DNA of 39,910 nucleotides from Clostridiales bacterium. Lineage in GTDB: Bacteria > Bacillota > Clostridia > Lachnospirales > WQUN01. The translations under genes and the position numbers were made by a program. A model generated the notes under the pieces. It was given only the letters and a program-made list of their open reading frames with translations. It had not been told where the DNA came from and searched no databases. Shown here one piece after another: positions 7,941-16,620 of this stretch. Every line of letters starts with the position of its first letter. Position 1 is the first letter of the stretch. The DNA lies in the NCBI GenBank assembly GCA_031271295.1, contig JAISVZ010000114.1:1-39910 (forward strand), in the 5' to 3' direction.

Positions 7941-7972
7941 CGGAGGGAGATACTTAATCTCTCTCCGTTTTT
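7941..7972 (+). terminator. intrinsic terminator before the tape measure gene
   Basis: CGGAGGGAGA (7941-7950) pairs TCTCTCTCCG (7958-7967) with one G-U pair and a 7-base loop, followed by TTTTTA. Confidence 0.8.
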
Positions 7973-8076
7973 ACTATCTCACAAAATGTATTGAATGCAA
8001 TGCAACCAAATGGCGGTCACAAGTCCGCAGGGGGAATGCAGCGTGCCATTCTTAATAAAAAAGTGAGGTAATAAAT
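7973..8076 (+). promoter_or_regulatory. leader of the tape measure gene
   Basis: This gap holds a short GC-rich hairpin (GGCGG at 8012-8016 with CCGC at 8024-8027) and GTGAGGT at 8062-8068 as ribosome binding site for the TTG start at 8077. The hairpin resembles GGCGGTCGAAAGTC upstream of the polymerase gene (99-111), so a shared phage signal is possible. No sigma-A promoter is clear. Confidence 0.3.
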
Positions 8077-11000
8077 TTGGCAGAAATGCATGACATACTA
8101 CTATCCCCTATAGTATCGACAGTAGTATCGGATAACAAGAAACTTTTAAAAACTATTGAGGCATTGAATAAAAAGTATACTTTGATATTAGATGTTGATA
8201 TAGACAAAGATAAATTAAACGAGATAACAAAGAATCTCCAAGCGACAGTAAGCAAAGCAAACGCGACAGCTTCAATTAAATTTGACGATTTCAAGAGTGC
8301 AGACGTTAGCTTACGTAAGATATCTCAGGTTACGGCAGAGAAATTAAAACAATTCAAAGTTAATCAGCAGTTATTAGCGAATGAGAAACAACGTTCGGCT
8401 GTTGAGGAAGCTAACTCAAAAATTAGTATTGCACACAGCAGAGCTAAGATACAGTCTGACAGAGAAGAAATATCGCAAAGCAGATTAAAAATTCAGCTTG
8501 AAAATGAGCGAATTAAACTCTTGCAAATAGCGGAGCGAGAAGCGAAAACTAATCCCACTGATATGCAAACAAGTTTAGTTGGTAAAATGGATAATACCGC
8601 AAAAGGTAGTTTGTCTGTTGGTGATGCAAACTCGCTGGGTAATTTGCGAAGTCAACTAATGGCGGTAGATTTAGCTTCAAGTAACGCAAAAACAAAAATT
8701 AAAGAGTTTGAACAACAATATAAGCAATTACTTTCGGAAATAAAAAAAGGAAATCTAATTGATAACTCCTTTGGTATTAATTCAGGAAGCACGGACGATC
8801 AATTTAAGACATACATAGCAAACCTTAAACAAATTGAAGAAGCTCAGGTAAAGATTGCAAATTCATCAAATATAACATTTGGACAAGACGGTTCCCCGAT
8901 TCGTGTTATAAATGCTCTTGTAGAAGATGGCGCAGGGCATTGGCAAAAGTATCAATATTCAGTTAATGATGCTACAGGGCAAGTAAGGGAATTAAACAAA
9001 GGATTGCAAGAAAATAGCGTTTCTATAAAACACTCGTTTGATAATATAAAACGACTTGTAGGACAGTACGTTTCACTTTACACTGCCATACGTCTTGTAA
9101 GGCAAGCTTTTACCGAAATGAAAGCCGTAGATACCGAGATGGTATCTATTCAGAAGGTAACAGGACGTACTAAGGAAGAAATGGATAAGCTTGCGCAGGC
9201 GGCTTACGGGGTTGGCTCGGCTTACGGGCGCGGTGCAAGTGAGTTTTTGGCTTCTGTTGCAAAAATGGCGCAGGGTGGATACGGTAACACCGCAGAAGAA
9301 CTTGGGGAGCTTGCGGTTTTGACGCAAAATGTTGGGGACGTTACGGCAGAAACGGCTAACAAGTTTTTAATTACGGCAGACGCGGCATGGAAACTTGGGG
9401 GCAATACAAAAGAATTAATGAAGATACTGGACGGCATGAACGAGGTATCGAACCGGAATGCCACCGAAGTACAGAAGCTTGCGGAAGGCGTTGAAGTTGC
9501 CGGTGCTGTTTTTGCACAAGCGGGGTTAAGCGCAAGGGATTATACGGCACTGATAGGTGCGGGAACGGCTGCGACAGGTGAAACCGGTAACGAATTTGCA
9601 CGCGCATTCCGTACAATTGTAATGAATTTGAACCAAATTAAGGGTACGACAGACGACGGCGAGATAATTGACGAGGCGAGTTTCGGCAAGGCAGGGAAAG
9701 CCGTTGAAGGACTTGGCGTTAAAATGACGTACCTTGACGGCAACATTCACAAACTCCGCGACACAATGGATATTTTTAAAGACCTTGCGCCTGTGTGGGA
9801 GAAATTAGACGAAGCCGGAAGGAATATTAAGCAGAGCGAGCTTGCGGAAGCTTTAGGTGGGAAGCGACAGGCGAACGCGCTTATTGCGATTTTAGATAAC
9901 TGGGATAAAGTTATTAAAATGCAGAATGAGTACGCGAATTCTGCCGGAAGTGCGCTTCGTGAGAACGAAATTTATATGGGAAGCTGGGAAGCGAAGAGTA
10001 AACAGCTTGCCAACACTTGGACGGAGTTTGTTGCTAAGACTATTGACAGCGATTGGATTAAAGGCGGTTTAGGTGCGGTTACGTGGTTGATTGAATCCTT
10101 TGATAATCTTGGAACCGTTATCGCACTTGCGGGAACATGGTTTGCGGCACTTAAATTCAAGGATATTGTATCTGGATTTAGTAAAATAGGAAGCTCTGTA
10201 AATGCGGCAGGCGGCAAATTTAAAGGATTTATTCAAGTGCTTATACAGCATAATCAAGCGGCGGCACTTGCAAAAGCACAAAATATATCACTTAGCGAAG
10301 CATATAAGCAACTTGGGTTCTCTGTTGCCGCAACACAATTGATTATAAACGGTTTAATGGTTGCGCTTACTGCGGGTATTATGATGTGGAATAATTATAA
10401 GCAAAAACAAGAGGAAAACCGCCGAGCAGCAGAGGAATACGCGAAAGCGCAAACTGAAACAACAAACACGCTACAAGAACAAATAAAAATATATGATGAA
10501 TTAAACAAGAAGAAGCTTGAAACCGAAGGTATTGAAGATATCAAAGGTATTAACGAGGAAATTTTATCGTTACAAGAGCAGATAAAAAAATCCATTGGTG
10601 AGCAAGCGGATAGTGTAGATATAGTTAACGGGAAATACGAAGAGCAATATCAAAAACTTACAGAAATTTTAGTTGCACGAAAAAAGGCGAATATTGAAGA
10701 TTTGCGTTCTGCTTCGATTTTGGCGAATGATAAGCTAAGTGAAGGGGAAAATACCGGATACTTTACCAGTGATCCATTTGGCAGTATTTCAAACCAAATT
10801 AGGGAAAATACTAATGACTTTGTTCCAATTAATATCGAAGAAATATTTACCACTCCGATAGATATACAGGTATCCAGTTTAAAAAGATGGCAAAAAGATC
10901 TTAACGCAGCCGCAGAGAGCGGGAAAGACGTAACAGACGCATTAAGCTGGGTTCAAGCACGGCTCAAATGGATAACAGATGCACAAAATGAAGCTACTAC

Positions 11001-13953
11001 TGCAACGCAAAACTATAATAACGCTCTTGCAGAGATATCTTTATATGAGGATTTTGGTTTACAAGCCGTAAAAAGTAAGGAAGATTTAGATAAGTTTGTT
11101 CAAACGGTTAACGACAGCGAAAATATAAAAATTGGCGATTTGGGTTTAAAGGAAAGCAGACAGCTTTTAATTGAACTTGCTCAGAAAAATTTTCCCGAAT
11201 TTATTAATTCCGTGAATAGTACGCCAGAAAAAATTAATTCTTTCAGTGTTTCGCTTACAAATTTATCTGAAAAGATACGGCTTTTAAAGGCGGCAGAAGA
11301 AGAGCAGAAAAATAGTGGCGGTATATCAACGGATACCTACGGTGCTTTTATTGCTCAAGGCGAGGATTTTGAAAAATTAGTATCCAGTGAGAACGGCAAG
11401 ATTGTTCTACTTACAGCCAAAATGAAAGAATATAGCGATTCTTTAGTTTTGGCTGAGATTAAAACTGCTATCCTAAATAAAGCTGATGAAGAATATATCA
11501 AAACTTTGATGAAACTGTTTTCGGTGGAATCTGACGTTTTAAAGGTATTTAGGGAAACCGAGAAAGCTACAGAGTTAGCTTCTTCTGCCGAAAAGCAGAT
11601 GCAAGATGATAAAAAGATATCTATTGATACTTACGATCAGTTAAAGGAATCTGGTATTGATTTAACTGGTGTTATTAAGGAAGAAAACGGTGCGATACTG
11701 TTTAATTCCGAAGCTTTTATAAATAACGCAGTAGCAAAATTGGAAGCAGATTTGGCGGCAAAGGAACTTGAACGTTCAAAATTAGCGGATACTTTAAGAG
11801 AACAGGCACTAATGGCTTACGGTAGTGCTACTTCAATGGCTATATACGGTACGGCTGTTGAAGAGACGCGCAAAGCACTTGCCGGAATGGACACCGAGAT
11901 TTTTGATTTAACTCAATCTTTACTTGCGTTTAAAAACTGGACACCTCCTGAACCTTCGCGTTCTTCGGGTTCGGGTTCAGATACCTATAAAGAAGCCGCA
12001 GACAAAGAATTCAAAACGTTAGAGGAAATCCGCAAGCGTGGAGAAATATCAGAGCGTGAGTATCTTACCCGTATGTCGGAGTTAAACGACAGATACTTTA
12101 AAGGCAAGGACAAGTATCTTGACGAAGCAATGTCAAATGAGACGGAATATATAACGGGCATGAGAGAGCTTCGTGAGCAAGAGTTTGACGCTCAGATCAA
12201 GGAGCTTCAAGATGCAGAAAATTATGACGGGTTAAAACAGTTACTTGCAGAAGAGCAGATAAATATACAAAGTGAAATTAATCGTCTTAAGGGTATTGGA
12301 TTTCAAGACACAGACATTGAAATTAAAGAGCTTGAACAAAAATGGCGTGATTACGGCGAAGATATTAAAGACGTTAACGAGGATATTGTTAACAGTCTTA
12401 ATTATCAGTTTGAGAAATCTCAAAGTAAGTTTGACAGGGATATCCGTAAAATTGGCAATGCAGGTTTGGGCGTAGAAGAAGATGACTATGCAAGCCGCGA
12501 AAAACTGATAAATGACGAGTTGGCTATCCGTATTGATCGTTCTGAGAAGCTTATCTCCGAAATGGAAACACTAAGAAACTCTACAGATGACAATATAAAA
12601 TCTACGGATAGTTACATATCATCTATGGACAACTTAGAACAATCCTACGAAAATAACGTCAAGTCAATCTATGATCTGGTAAACGCGCAAAAATCTATAG
12701 CAGAAGAACAAATATCCGAAGTTAAGGATATGCAAGATAAAATTGTCGATATGCTTCAAGCTCAGTACGAAAAAGAGGAAGAACTACTCAAAAATAAGTA
12801 CGATGCTCAGAAAAAGGCAATTGAAGCTGAAAAAGACTTGATTAAAAGTAGATATGATTCTGAAATAGATTTGATTGACGAATCGTTAAAATCCATGAAG
12901 AAAGTCTGGGATGCAGAGGACGCACGGAAGCGCAGGCAAGATTATTCTGATGACATATCCGAGTTGGAAAAACGAAAGAACGAGTTATCAATAGCTGCTG
13001 GCAGTGGTGACGCTTGGGCGATATCGGAAATCGAAAATATTAATGAACAAATTAAGGACAAACAAAAAGAGATAGCAGAGTTTGAAGTACAGGAACAACG
13101 GAAAGCTGTAGAAGCTTCATATTCTGACCAGAAAGATAATCTAGCAAAGCAGTATGATACAGATATAAGCGCATTAGAAGAACGGCAAAAATTACTTGAT
13201 GCAGAGTACGAAAAAGATTCTGCTTTAATTCAAGAAAAGCTTAAAAATGCTAATATTTACGCAGAAGCACGGTTGAAGATTGAAAAAGGCATAACCGATG
13301 AGATGATAACAGACTTGCAAAGGTATGAGGATGAATTTGGCGAAGGTATGGGGATTTTAGGCGATTACATAAAAGATAAGCTTGCAATTCAAATTGAATC
13401 CGCAAATGAAAGTTTGGCGAAGTTACCGGAAGCGATCAAAACTGCCAATACGGAAACAGCGGAGCTTATATCACAGTATGAAGCGTTAAGTAATATAATT
13501 AATAACATATTTTCGTCTGAAAACATGGCTGATATATCAAAGTTGGGAAGTAGTATAGATTACTCAACGTCCTTAGATTCAGTAAACAACAAGCCACAAG
13601 TAAAAGGTTTAAGTGACAACTGGGTTCCATATGTTCCTCCTGCGGGATTGTTAGCTTTTAACAAAGAATTAATGAATTCAAACATGCCAAATATGATTTC
13701 AGAGATTACTAAACCGCAGTTTTTAACAGATCACGAGAACTTTATAGCAGAACAAGTTCATGCATTGACGGAGTTGTCAATAAATGCGGCTCCGATTGAA
13801 TTAACTCTGAATAATAATATCGATCATGTTACTACAGAAGCTATGCCAGAGATAAAGAGGTACGTTGCTCAGGCATTGAATAGATTCGGAGCCGCTTTGA
13901 AAGAAGAAATTGCGGGGGATTTGTTTAGGAGATCGCCAAAGAGGAGAATTTAG
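8077..13953 (+). CDS. tail tape measure protein (TP901 family core)
   Basis: 1958 residues. The tape measure sets tail length and leaves with the DNA. Order of parts: N-terminal coiled coil (about 70-180); TP901-type core (about 340-640) with VDTEMVSIQKVTGRTKEEMD, GVGSAYGRGASEFLASVAKM, AGLSARDYTALIGAGTAAT and SELAEALGGKRQANALIAIL; two hydrophobic segments (about 678-695 and 755-771); a long charged coiled coil (about 1330-1800); and a C-terminal segment ITKPQFLTDHENF then IDHVTTEAMPEIKRYVAQAL to the end. TTG start, set by GTGAGGT. The length implies a long-tailed siphophage. The core (about 9,070-10,250) is visibly more GC-rich than the rest of the gene, which suggests module exchange. The last 44 residues are copied in a separate ORF just downstream. 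Confidence 0.93.
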   Translation: MAEMHDILLSPIVSTVVSDNKKLLKTIEALNKKYTLILDVDIDKDKLNEITKNLQATVSKANATASIKFDDFKSADVSLRKISQVTAEKLKQFKVNQQLLANEKQRSAVEEANSKISIAHSRAKIQSDREEISQSRLKIQLENERIKLLQIAEREAKTNPTDMQTSLVGKMDNTAKGSLSVGDANSLGNLRSQLMAVDLASSNAKTKIKEFEQQYKQLLSEIKKGNLIDNSFGINSGSTDDQFKTYIANLKQIEEAQVKIANSSNITFGQDGSPIRVINALVEDGAGHWQKYQYSVNDATGQVRELNKGLQENSVSIKHSFDNIKRLVGQYVSLYTAIRLVRQAFTEMKAVDTEMVSIQKVTGRTKEEMDKLAQAAYGVGSAYGRGASEFLASVAKMAQGGYGNTAEELGELAVLTQNVGDVTAETANKFLITADAAWKLGGNTKELMKILDGMNEVSNRNATEVQKLAEGVEVAGAVFAQAGLSARDYTALIGAGTAATGETGNEFARAFRTIVMNLNQIKGTTDDGEIIDEASFGKAGKAVEGLGVKMTYLDGNIHKLRDTMDIFKDLAPVWEKLDEAGRNIKQSELAEALGGKRQANALIAILDNWDKVIKMQNEYANSAGSALRENEIYMGSWEAKSKQLANTWTEFVAKTIDSDWIKGGLGAVTWLIESFDNLGTVIALAGTWFAALKFKDIVSGFSKIGSSVNAAGGKFKGFIQVLIQHNQAAALAKAQNISLSEAYKQLGFSVAATQLIINGLMVALTAGIMMWNNYKQKQEENRRAAEEYAKAQTETTNTLQEQIKIYDELNKKKLETEGIEDIKGINEEILSLQEQIKKSIGEQADSVDIVNGKYEEQYQKLTEILVARKKANIEDLRSASILANDKLSEGENTGYFTSDPFGSISNQIRENTNDFVPINIEEIFTTPIDIQVSSLKRWQKDLNAAAESGKDVTDALSWVQARLKWITDAQNEATTATQNYNNALAEISLYEDFGLQAVKSKEDLDKFVQTVNDSENIKIGDLGLKESRQLLIELAQKNFPEFINSVNSTPEKINSFSVSLTNLSEKIRLLKAAEEEQKNSGGISTDTYGAFIAQGEDFEKLVSSENGKIVLLTAKMKEYSDSLVLAEIKTAILNKADEEYIKTLMKLFSVESDVLKVFRETEKATELASSAEKQMQDDKKISIDTYDQLKESGIDLTGVIKEENGAILFNSEAFINNAVAKLEADLAAKELERSKLADTLREQALMAYGSATSMAIYGTAVEETRKALAGMDTEIFDLTQSLLAFKNWTPPEPSRSSGSGSDTYKEAADKEFKTLEEIRKRGEISEREYLTRMSELNDRYFKGKDKYLDEAMSNETEYITGMRELREQEFDAQIKELQDAENYDGLKQLLAEEQINIQSEINRLKGIGFQDTDIEIKELEQKWRDYGEDIKDVNEDIVNSLNYQFEKSQSKFDRDIRKIGNAGLGVEEDDYASREKLINDELAIRIDRSEKLISEMETLRNSTDDNIKSTDSYISSMDNLEQSYENNVKSIYDLVNAQKSIAEEQISEVKDMQDKIVDMLQAQYEKEEELLKNKYDAQKKAIEAEKDLIKSRYDSEIDLIDESLKSMKKVWDAEDARKRRQDYSDDISELEKRKNELSIAAGSGDAWAISEIENINEQIKDKQKEIAEFEVQEQRKAVEASYSDQKDNLAKQYDTDISALEERQKLLDAEYEKDSALIQEKLKNANIYAEARLKIEKGITDEMITDLQRYEDEFGEGMGILGDYIKDKLAIQIESANESLAKLPEAIKTANTETAELISQYEALSNIINNIFSSENMADISKLGSSIDYSTSLDSVNNKPQVKGLSDNWVPYVPPAGLLAFNKELMNSNMPNMISEITKPQFLTDHENFIAEQVHALTELSINAAPIELTLNNNIDHVTTEAMPEIKRYVAQALNRFGAALKEEIAGDLFRRSPKRRI

Positions 13954-13977
13954 GTTTTGTAGGCGGCACGGAAAGGA

Positions 13978-14070
13978 GTGAATACAAATCAAGAGCACAT
14001 TACCAAGGTAACAAAATTTGAATAGCGCAAGCGATATAAAGCAGAAATAGATAAGTTTCGAAAACTATAA
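13978..14070 (+). pseudogene. possible decayed short ORF between tape measure and its tail copy
   Basis: After AAAGGAGTG (13973-13981) one frame reads VNTNQEHITKVTKFE, stop, then RKRYKAEIDKFRKL, stop. The two pieces together look like one charged helical peptide broken by a single TAG at 14023-14025. There is no well-placed start codon. It may be a remnant of a small tail gene, or chance. Confidence 0.25.
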
Positions 14071-14100
14071 AAACAAATTTAAAAACGGAGGCTTTTAATT

Positions 14101-14256
14101 ATGGAAAAGACAAAAAATATTATTGACAATATTACTACTGAATCTATGCAGGAGATAAAGAGATATATCGATCAAGCATTGAATCAGTTAAGAGTTACTT
14201 TGAAAGAAGAAATCTGTGGGGATTTGTATAAAGGTTCGGCTAAACGGAGAATTTAG
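14101..14256 (+). CDS. 51-aa ORF duplicating the tape measure C-terminus
   Basis: ATG start with CGGAGG at 14085-14090. Residues 8-51 align without gaps to the last 44 residues of the tape measure: IDNITTESMQEIKRYIDQAL against IDHVTTEAMPEIKRYVAQAL, and LKEEICGDLYKGSAKRRI against LKEEIAGDLFRRSPKRRI. About two thirds of positions match, and both end in KRRI-stop. It has its own ribosome binding site and a terminator just after. It could be a free form of the tape-measure tail that competes for the tail tip or initiator complex, or a remnant of a partial duplication. The intact frame and good ribosome binding site favour expression. Confidence 0.7.
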   Translation: MEKTKNIIDNITTESMQEIKRYIDQALNQLRVTLKEEICGDLYKGSAKRRI

Positions 14257-14275
14257 GATTTACAAATTTAGATTA

Positions 14276-14305
14276 AGAGACGTGTCTTATGATGCGTCTC
14301 TTTTT
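14276..14305 (+). terminator. intrinsic terminator after the tape-measure tail copy
   Basis: AGAGACG (14276-14282) pairs CGTCTCT (14295-14301) with a 12-base loop, followed by TTTT. Confidence 0.75.
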
Positions 14306-14329
14306 CATTTGAAAAAGGAGATTAACTTA

Positions 14330-14752
14330 ATGACAGAAACACATTACCCGCCACTAACGAACGCACCGGAGCAGGAAGCGTTTCAAACACCGATTACCTG
14401 TTTAGACAGATTGCACATGGAGTTAGGACACAAGCCATATTGCGGCGAAGATCGGAATAATAGACAGTACAAAATATTTTTAGAAGAAAATGGATTGTAT
14501 GCAGACTGGAAGTATAACAGAGATTCTATGGAAAAACAGCTTTTAAAAACGGTTATATCCATTATGGAAATGCTCGCTAACAATCTTGACAACTATATGA
14601 AAATCGAAACTAATTTCCTAACTCAATCAGCCGCTCTTGATAGTATACATAAACGAATAGCACATTTAGAATCACGGATTGATAAAATCAAGAGAGAAGA
14701 GGAAAGCAACAGTGATTTTACATACATGTTCTATACTCGCAAGAGAGGGTGA
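14330..14752 (+). CDS. phage protein of unknown function, coiled-coil C-terminus (140 aa)
   Basis: ATG at 14330 is chosen because AAAAAGGAG lies at 14312-14320; an upstream in-frame TTG at 14216 would overlap the previous gene and the terminator. The N-terminus MTETHYPPLTNAPEQEAFQT is proline-rich. The middle has LHMELGHKPYCGEDRNNRQY and the C-terminal 60 residues form a helix with heptad character (ALDSIHKRIAHLESRIDKIK). Not recognised. Its place between tape measure and the Ig-domain gene suggests a virion or assembly role. Confidence 0.6.
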   Translation: MTETHYPPLTNAPEQEAFQTPITCLDRLHMELGHKPYCGEDRNNRQYKIFLEENGLYADWKYNRDSMEKQLLKTVISIMEMLANNLDNYMKIETNFLTQSAALDSIHKRIAHLESRIDKIKREEESNSDFTYMFYTRKRG

Positions 14753-14759
14753 TTAAAGT

Positions 14760-15935
14760 ATGTATGACATATCGTACAATAAGGAGTGCAAGCCTTATAA
14801 TGTACTTGCTTCGGTTTTTAATTCAACTCTGTTGCGGGAAAAAGAGATTGTAGATGACTATTGGACGAAAGAACGCATGAGGGTGTTTTTTCGTAGCAAT
14901 AAGAACACCAATGAGCAAGGCGCAAAGGCACAACTTTATTACATGCCAGACGAGGGCATTAAAGAGGGTGCTTTGGTTGATATTAAAGACAAAGTTTATA
15001 TAGCTCTAAATCAATCAACAATAGAAAATGATATTTACAAAAAATCCGATTTGTTTGAATGTAATGTAAATATTAATACGTTTAGTAATGGGTATGAGGT
15101 AAATATCCCAGGCTACTGCTACTATTTAACTTCTGTATTTGGGAATGATTATCCTCAAATTTCGGTTGTCGGCGGTAACATGGAGGTTATAACGCAAGAT
15201 TGCGAAGTATCCAGATTGATAACGCCTAACTCAACTTTTATAGATTTGGGCGCAACTTGGAGGGTGGAGGATTGTGTTATCCGTAATGGTTTGATGCACT
15301 ATTATATCCAAAAACAGGCAGATACTTTACCACCTGATTTCAAAGTAGAAATCCTTTCACGCGCTGTTGAGTTTGAATCGGGCAAGATGGAGCGTTTTGA
15401 AATATCCGCACAACGGAAAGAACATAATGATAGTACGTGGAATACGGTTGAGAATGCTACTATTTGGTGGAAATCATCAAACGAAGGAGTGGTTTGTTTT
15501 GATGGTAACGGAACTGCTCGTTTTGGCAGAGAAGGTACAGCCACAATTACAGCCCTTTGGCGTGAACATGGAGTAACCGATTCTATTGAAATTATTGTAA
15601 CTGCTGAAACATTGCCAAAATATGAAATCTCATATAAGGGAAATCCAGAGATAAAATCAGGAGGTTCCGCAAAATCGTTTACGGCCAATTTTGGTTTTGT
15701 TGAAGATAGTGGATTTGACATAATACCTATTTGGCATTTGGAGTTAACACCAGAGCAAGAAGAGAAAATTACATATACGATAGATAATGTTAAAAAGACA
15801 ATATCAATTAAAGCGCAATCAGGCGCACCATTTGGAACAACTTTTAATTTGTGGCTAACTACAAACGATTATTTAACTTCAACGGGTGAGCAAGTTAAAG
15901 CGCGAATTGAAGTTAACATTATTTCACTGTTTTAG
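14760..15935 (+). CDS. phage structural protein with a bacterial Ig-like (BIG2) domain
   Basis: 391 residues. The N-terminal 200 residues (MYDISYNKECKPYNVLASVF...) are beta-rich with no recognised motif and may be the virion-anchoring part. Residues about 205-285 form a BIG2-like Ig fold: NATIWWKSSNEGVVCFDGNG, then TARFGREGTATITALW, ending DSIEIIVTAE. The C-terminal 100 residues form a second beta domain (YEISYKGNPEIKSGGSAKSF...). Ig-like domains commonly decorate major tail or capsid proteins and help adhesion. No other major tail protein is visible, so this could be it. ATG start with GAGGGTG at 14746-14752, 7 bases before the ATG; separated from the previous gene by 7 bases. Confidence 0.55.
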   Translation: MYDISYNKECKPYNVLASVFNSTLLREKEIVDDYWTKERMRVFFRSNKNTNEQGAKAQLYYMPDEGIKEGALVDIKDKVYIALNQSTIENDIYKKSDLFECNVNINTFSNGYEVNIPGYCYYLTSVFGNDYPQISVVGGNMEVITQDCEVSRLITPNSTFIDLGATWRVEDCVIRNGLMHYYIQKQADTLPPDFKVEILSRAVEFESGKMERFEISAQRKEHNDSTWNTVENATIWWKSSNEGVVCFDGNGTARFGREGTATITALWREHGVTDSIEIIVTAETLPKYEISYKGNPEIKSGGSAKSFTANFGFVEDSGFDIIPIWHLELTPEQEEKITYTIDNVKKTISIKAQSGAPFGTTFNLWLTTNDYLTSTGEQVKARIEVNIISLF

Positions 15936-15958
15936 CATAGTGGAAAGAAGGGAAACAT

Positions 15959-16609
15959 TTGACGGAAATCGAAAAAATACAAAGATTAAAAAGTTCAGCA
16001 GTTCTATTTATAGAAAATTGTTGCAAAATAAAGGACAAGAATAAAAAGCTTGTTAAATTCAAACTGACAAAGCAACAAAGACAACTTTTAGATATTATGG
16101 AAAAGAATAAATATGTTATTATTTGCAAACAGCGGCAGATCGGTATTAGCTCTGTCGTGGCGGCAAAAGCAATTTACATGTGTATCACGCAACCTGGAAC
16201 ATCATGCTTGCTTATGTCCTATAGGGATGCATCAACAAGAGACATTTACAACAAGTTGAAAGCTATTTATAGAAGCATACCGTCATTTTTGTCTGATAAA
16301 TTAGTAGTAGACAACAAAGTGGAAATGAAATTTGCGAACGGTTCCGGTATAACTGTAGCAACTTGTGGTACAAAGGACGCGGTTTCCGGCGCAACATTGA
16401 ATTACGTTCATATATCTGAATGTGCGTTAATGCGTGAATCTATTTCTGATCAGTTAGCGAGTATCGAAAGTGCATTAACACCTGATGGTATTATGTGCTT
16501 AGAAAGTACGCCGCAGGATGGATTAACCTATTTCAGCGAATTATACATGGCGGCAGAAAACGGTTTAAATTTGTATACGCCTGTGTTTTTAGTTGGGTGG
16601 ACGATTTAG
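15959..16609 (+). CDS. terminase large subunit, N-terminal ATPase part (frame broken)
   Basis: 216 residues before a stop. The ATPase half of the packaging motor is clear: KQRQIGISS (57-65) as Walker A variant with the Q/R-rich lead typical of Terminase_6-type proteins, LNYVHISECAL (148-157) as Walker B with E154, and LESTPQDGL (181-189) as coupling motif. It starts at TTG 15959 with AAGAAGGG at 15945-15952. At 16583-16588 (GTTTTT) the frame that completes the protein is -1. The last residues LVGWTI in this frame replace SWVDDL in the continuing frame. The stop follows shortly at 16607-16609. Confidence 0.85.
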   Translation: MTEIEKIQRLKSSAVLFIENCCKIKDKNKKLVKFKLTKQQRQLLDIMEKNKYVIICKQRQIGISSVVAAKAIYMCITQPGTSCLLMSYRDASTRDIYNKLKAIYRSIPSFLSDKLVVDNKVEMKFANGSGITVATCGTKDAVSGATLNYVHISECALMRESISDQLASIESALTPDGIMCLESTPQDGLTYFSELYMAAENGLNLYTPVFLVGWTI

Positions 16610-16620
16610 GGAAAGACGGT

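Noticed and set aside
14216-14329. Upstream extension of the 140-aa protein to a TTG at 14216
   Set aside because: It would overlap the 51-aa ORF and a terminator; ATG 14330 has a strong ribosome binding site.
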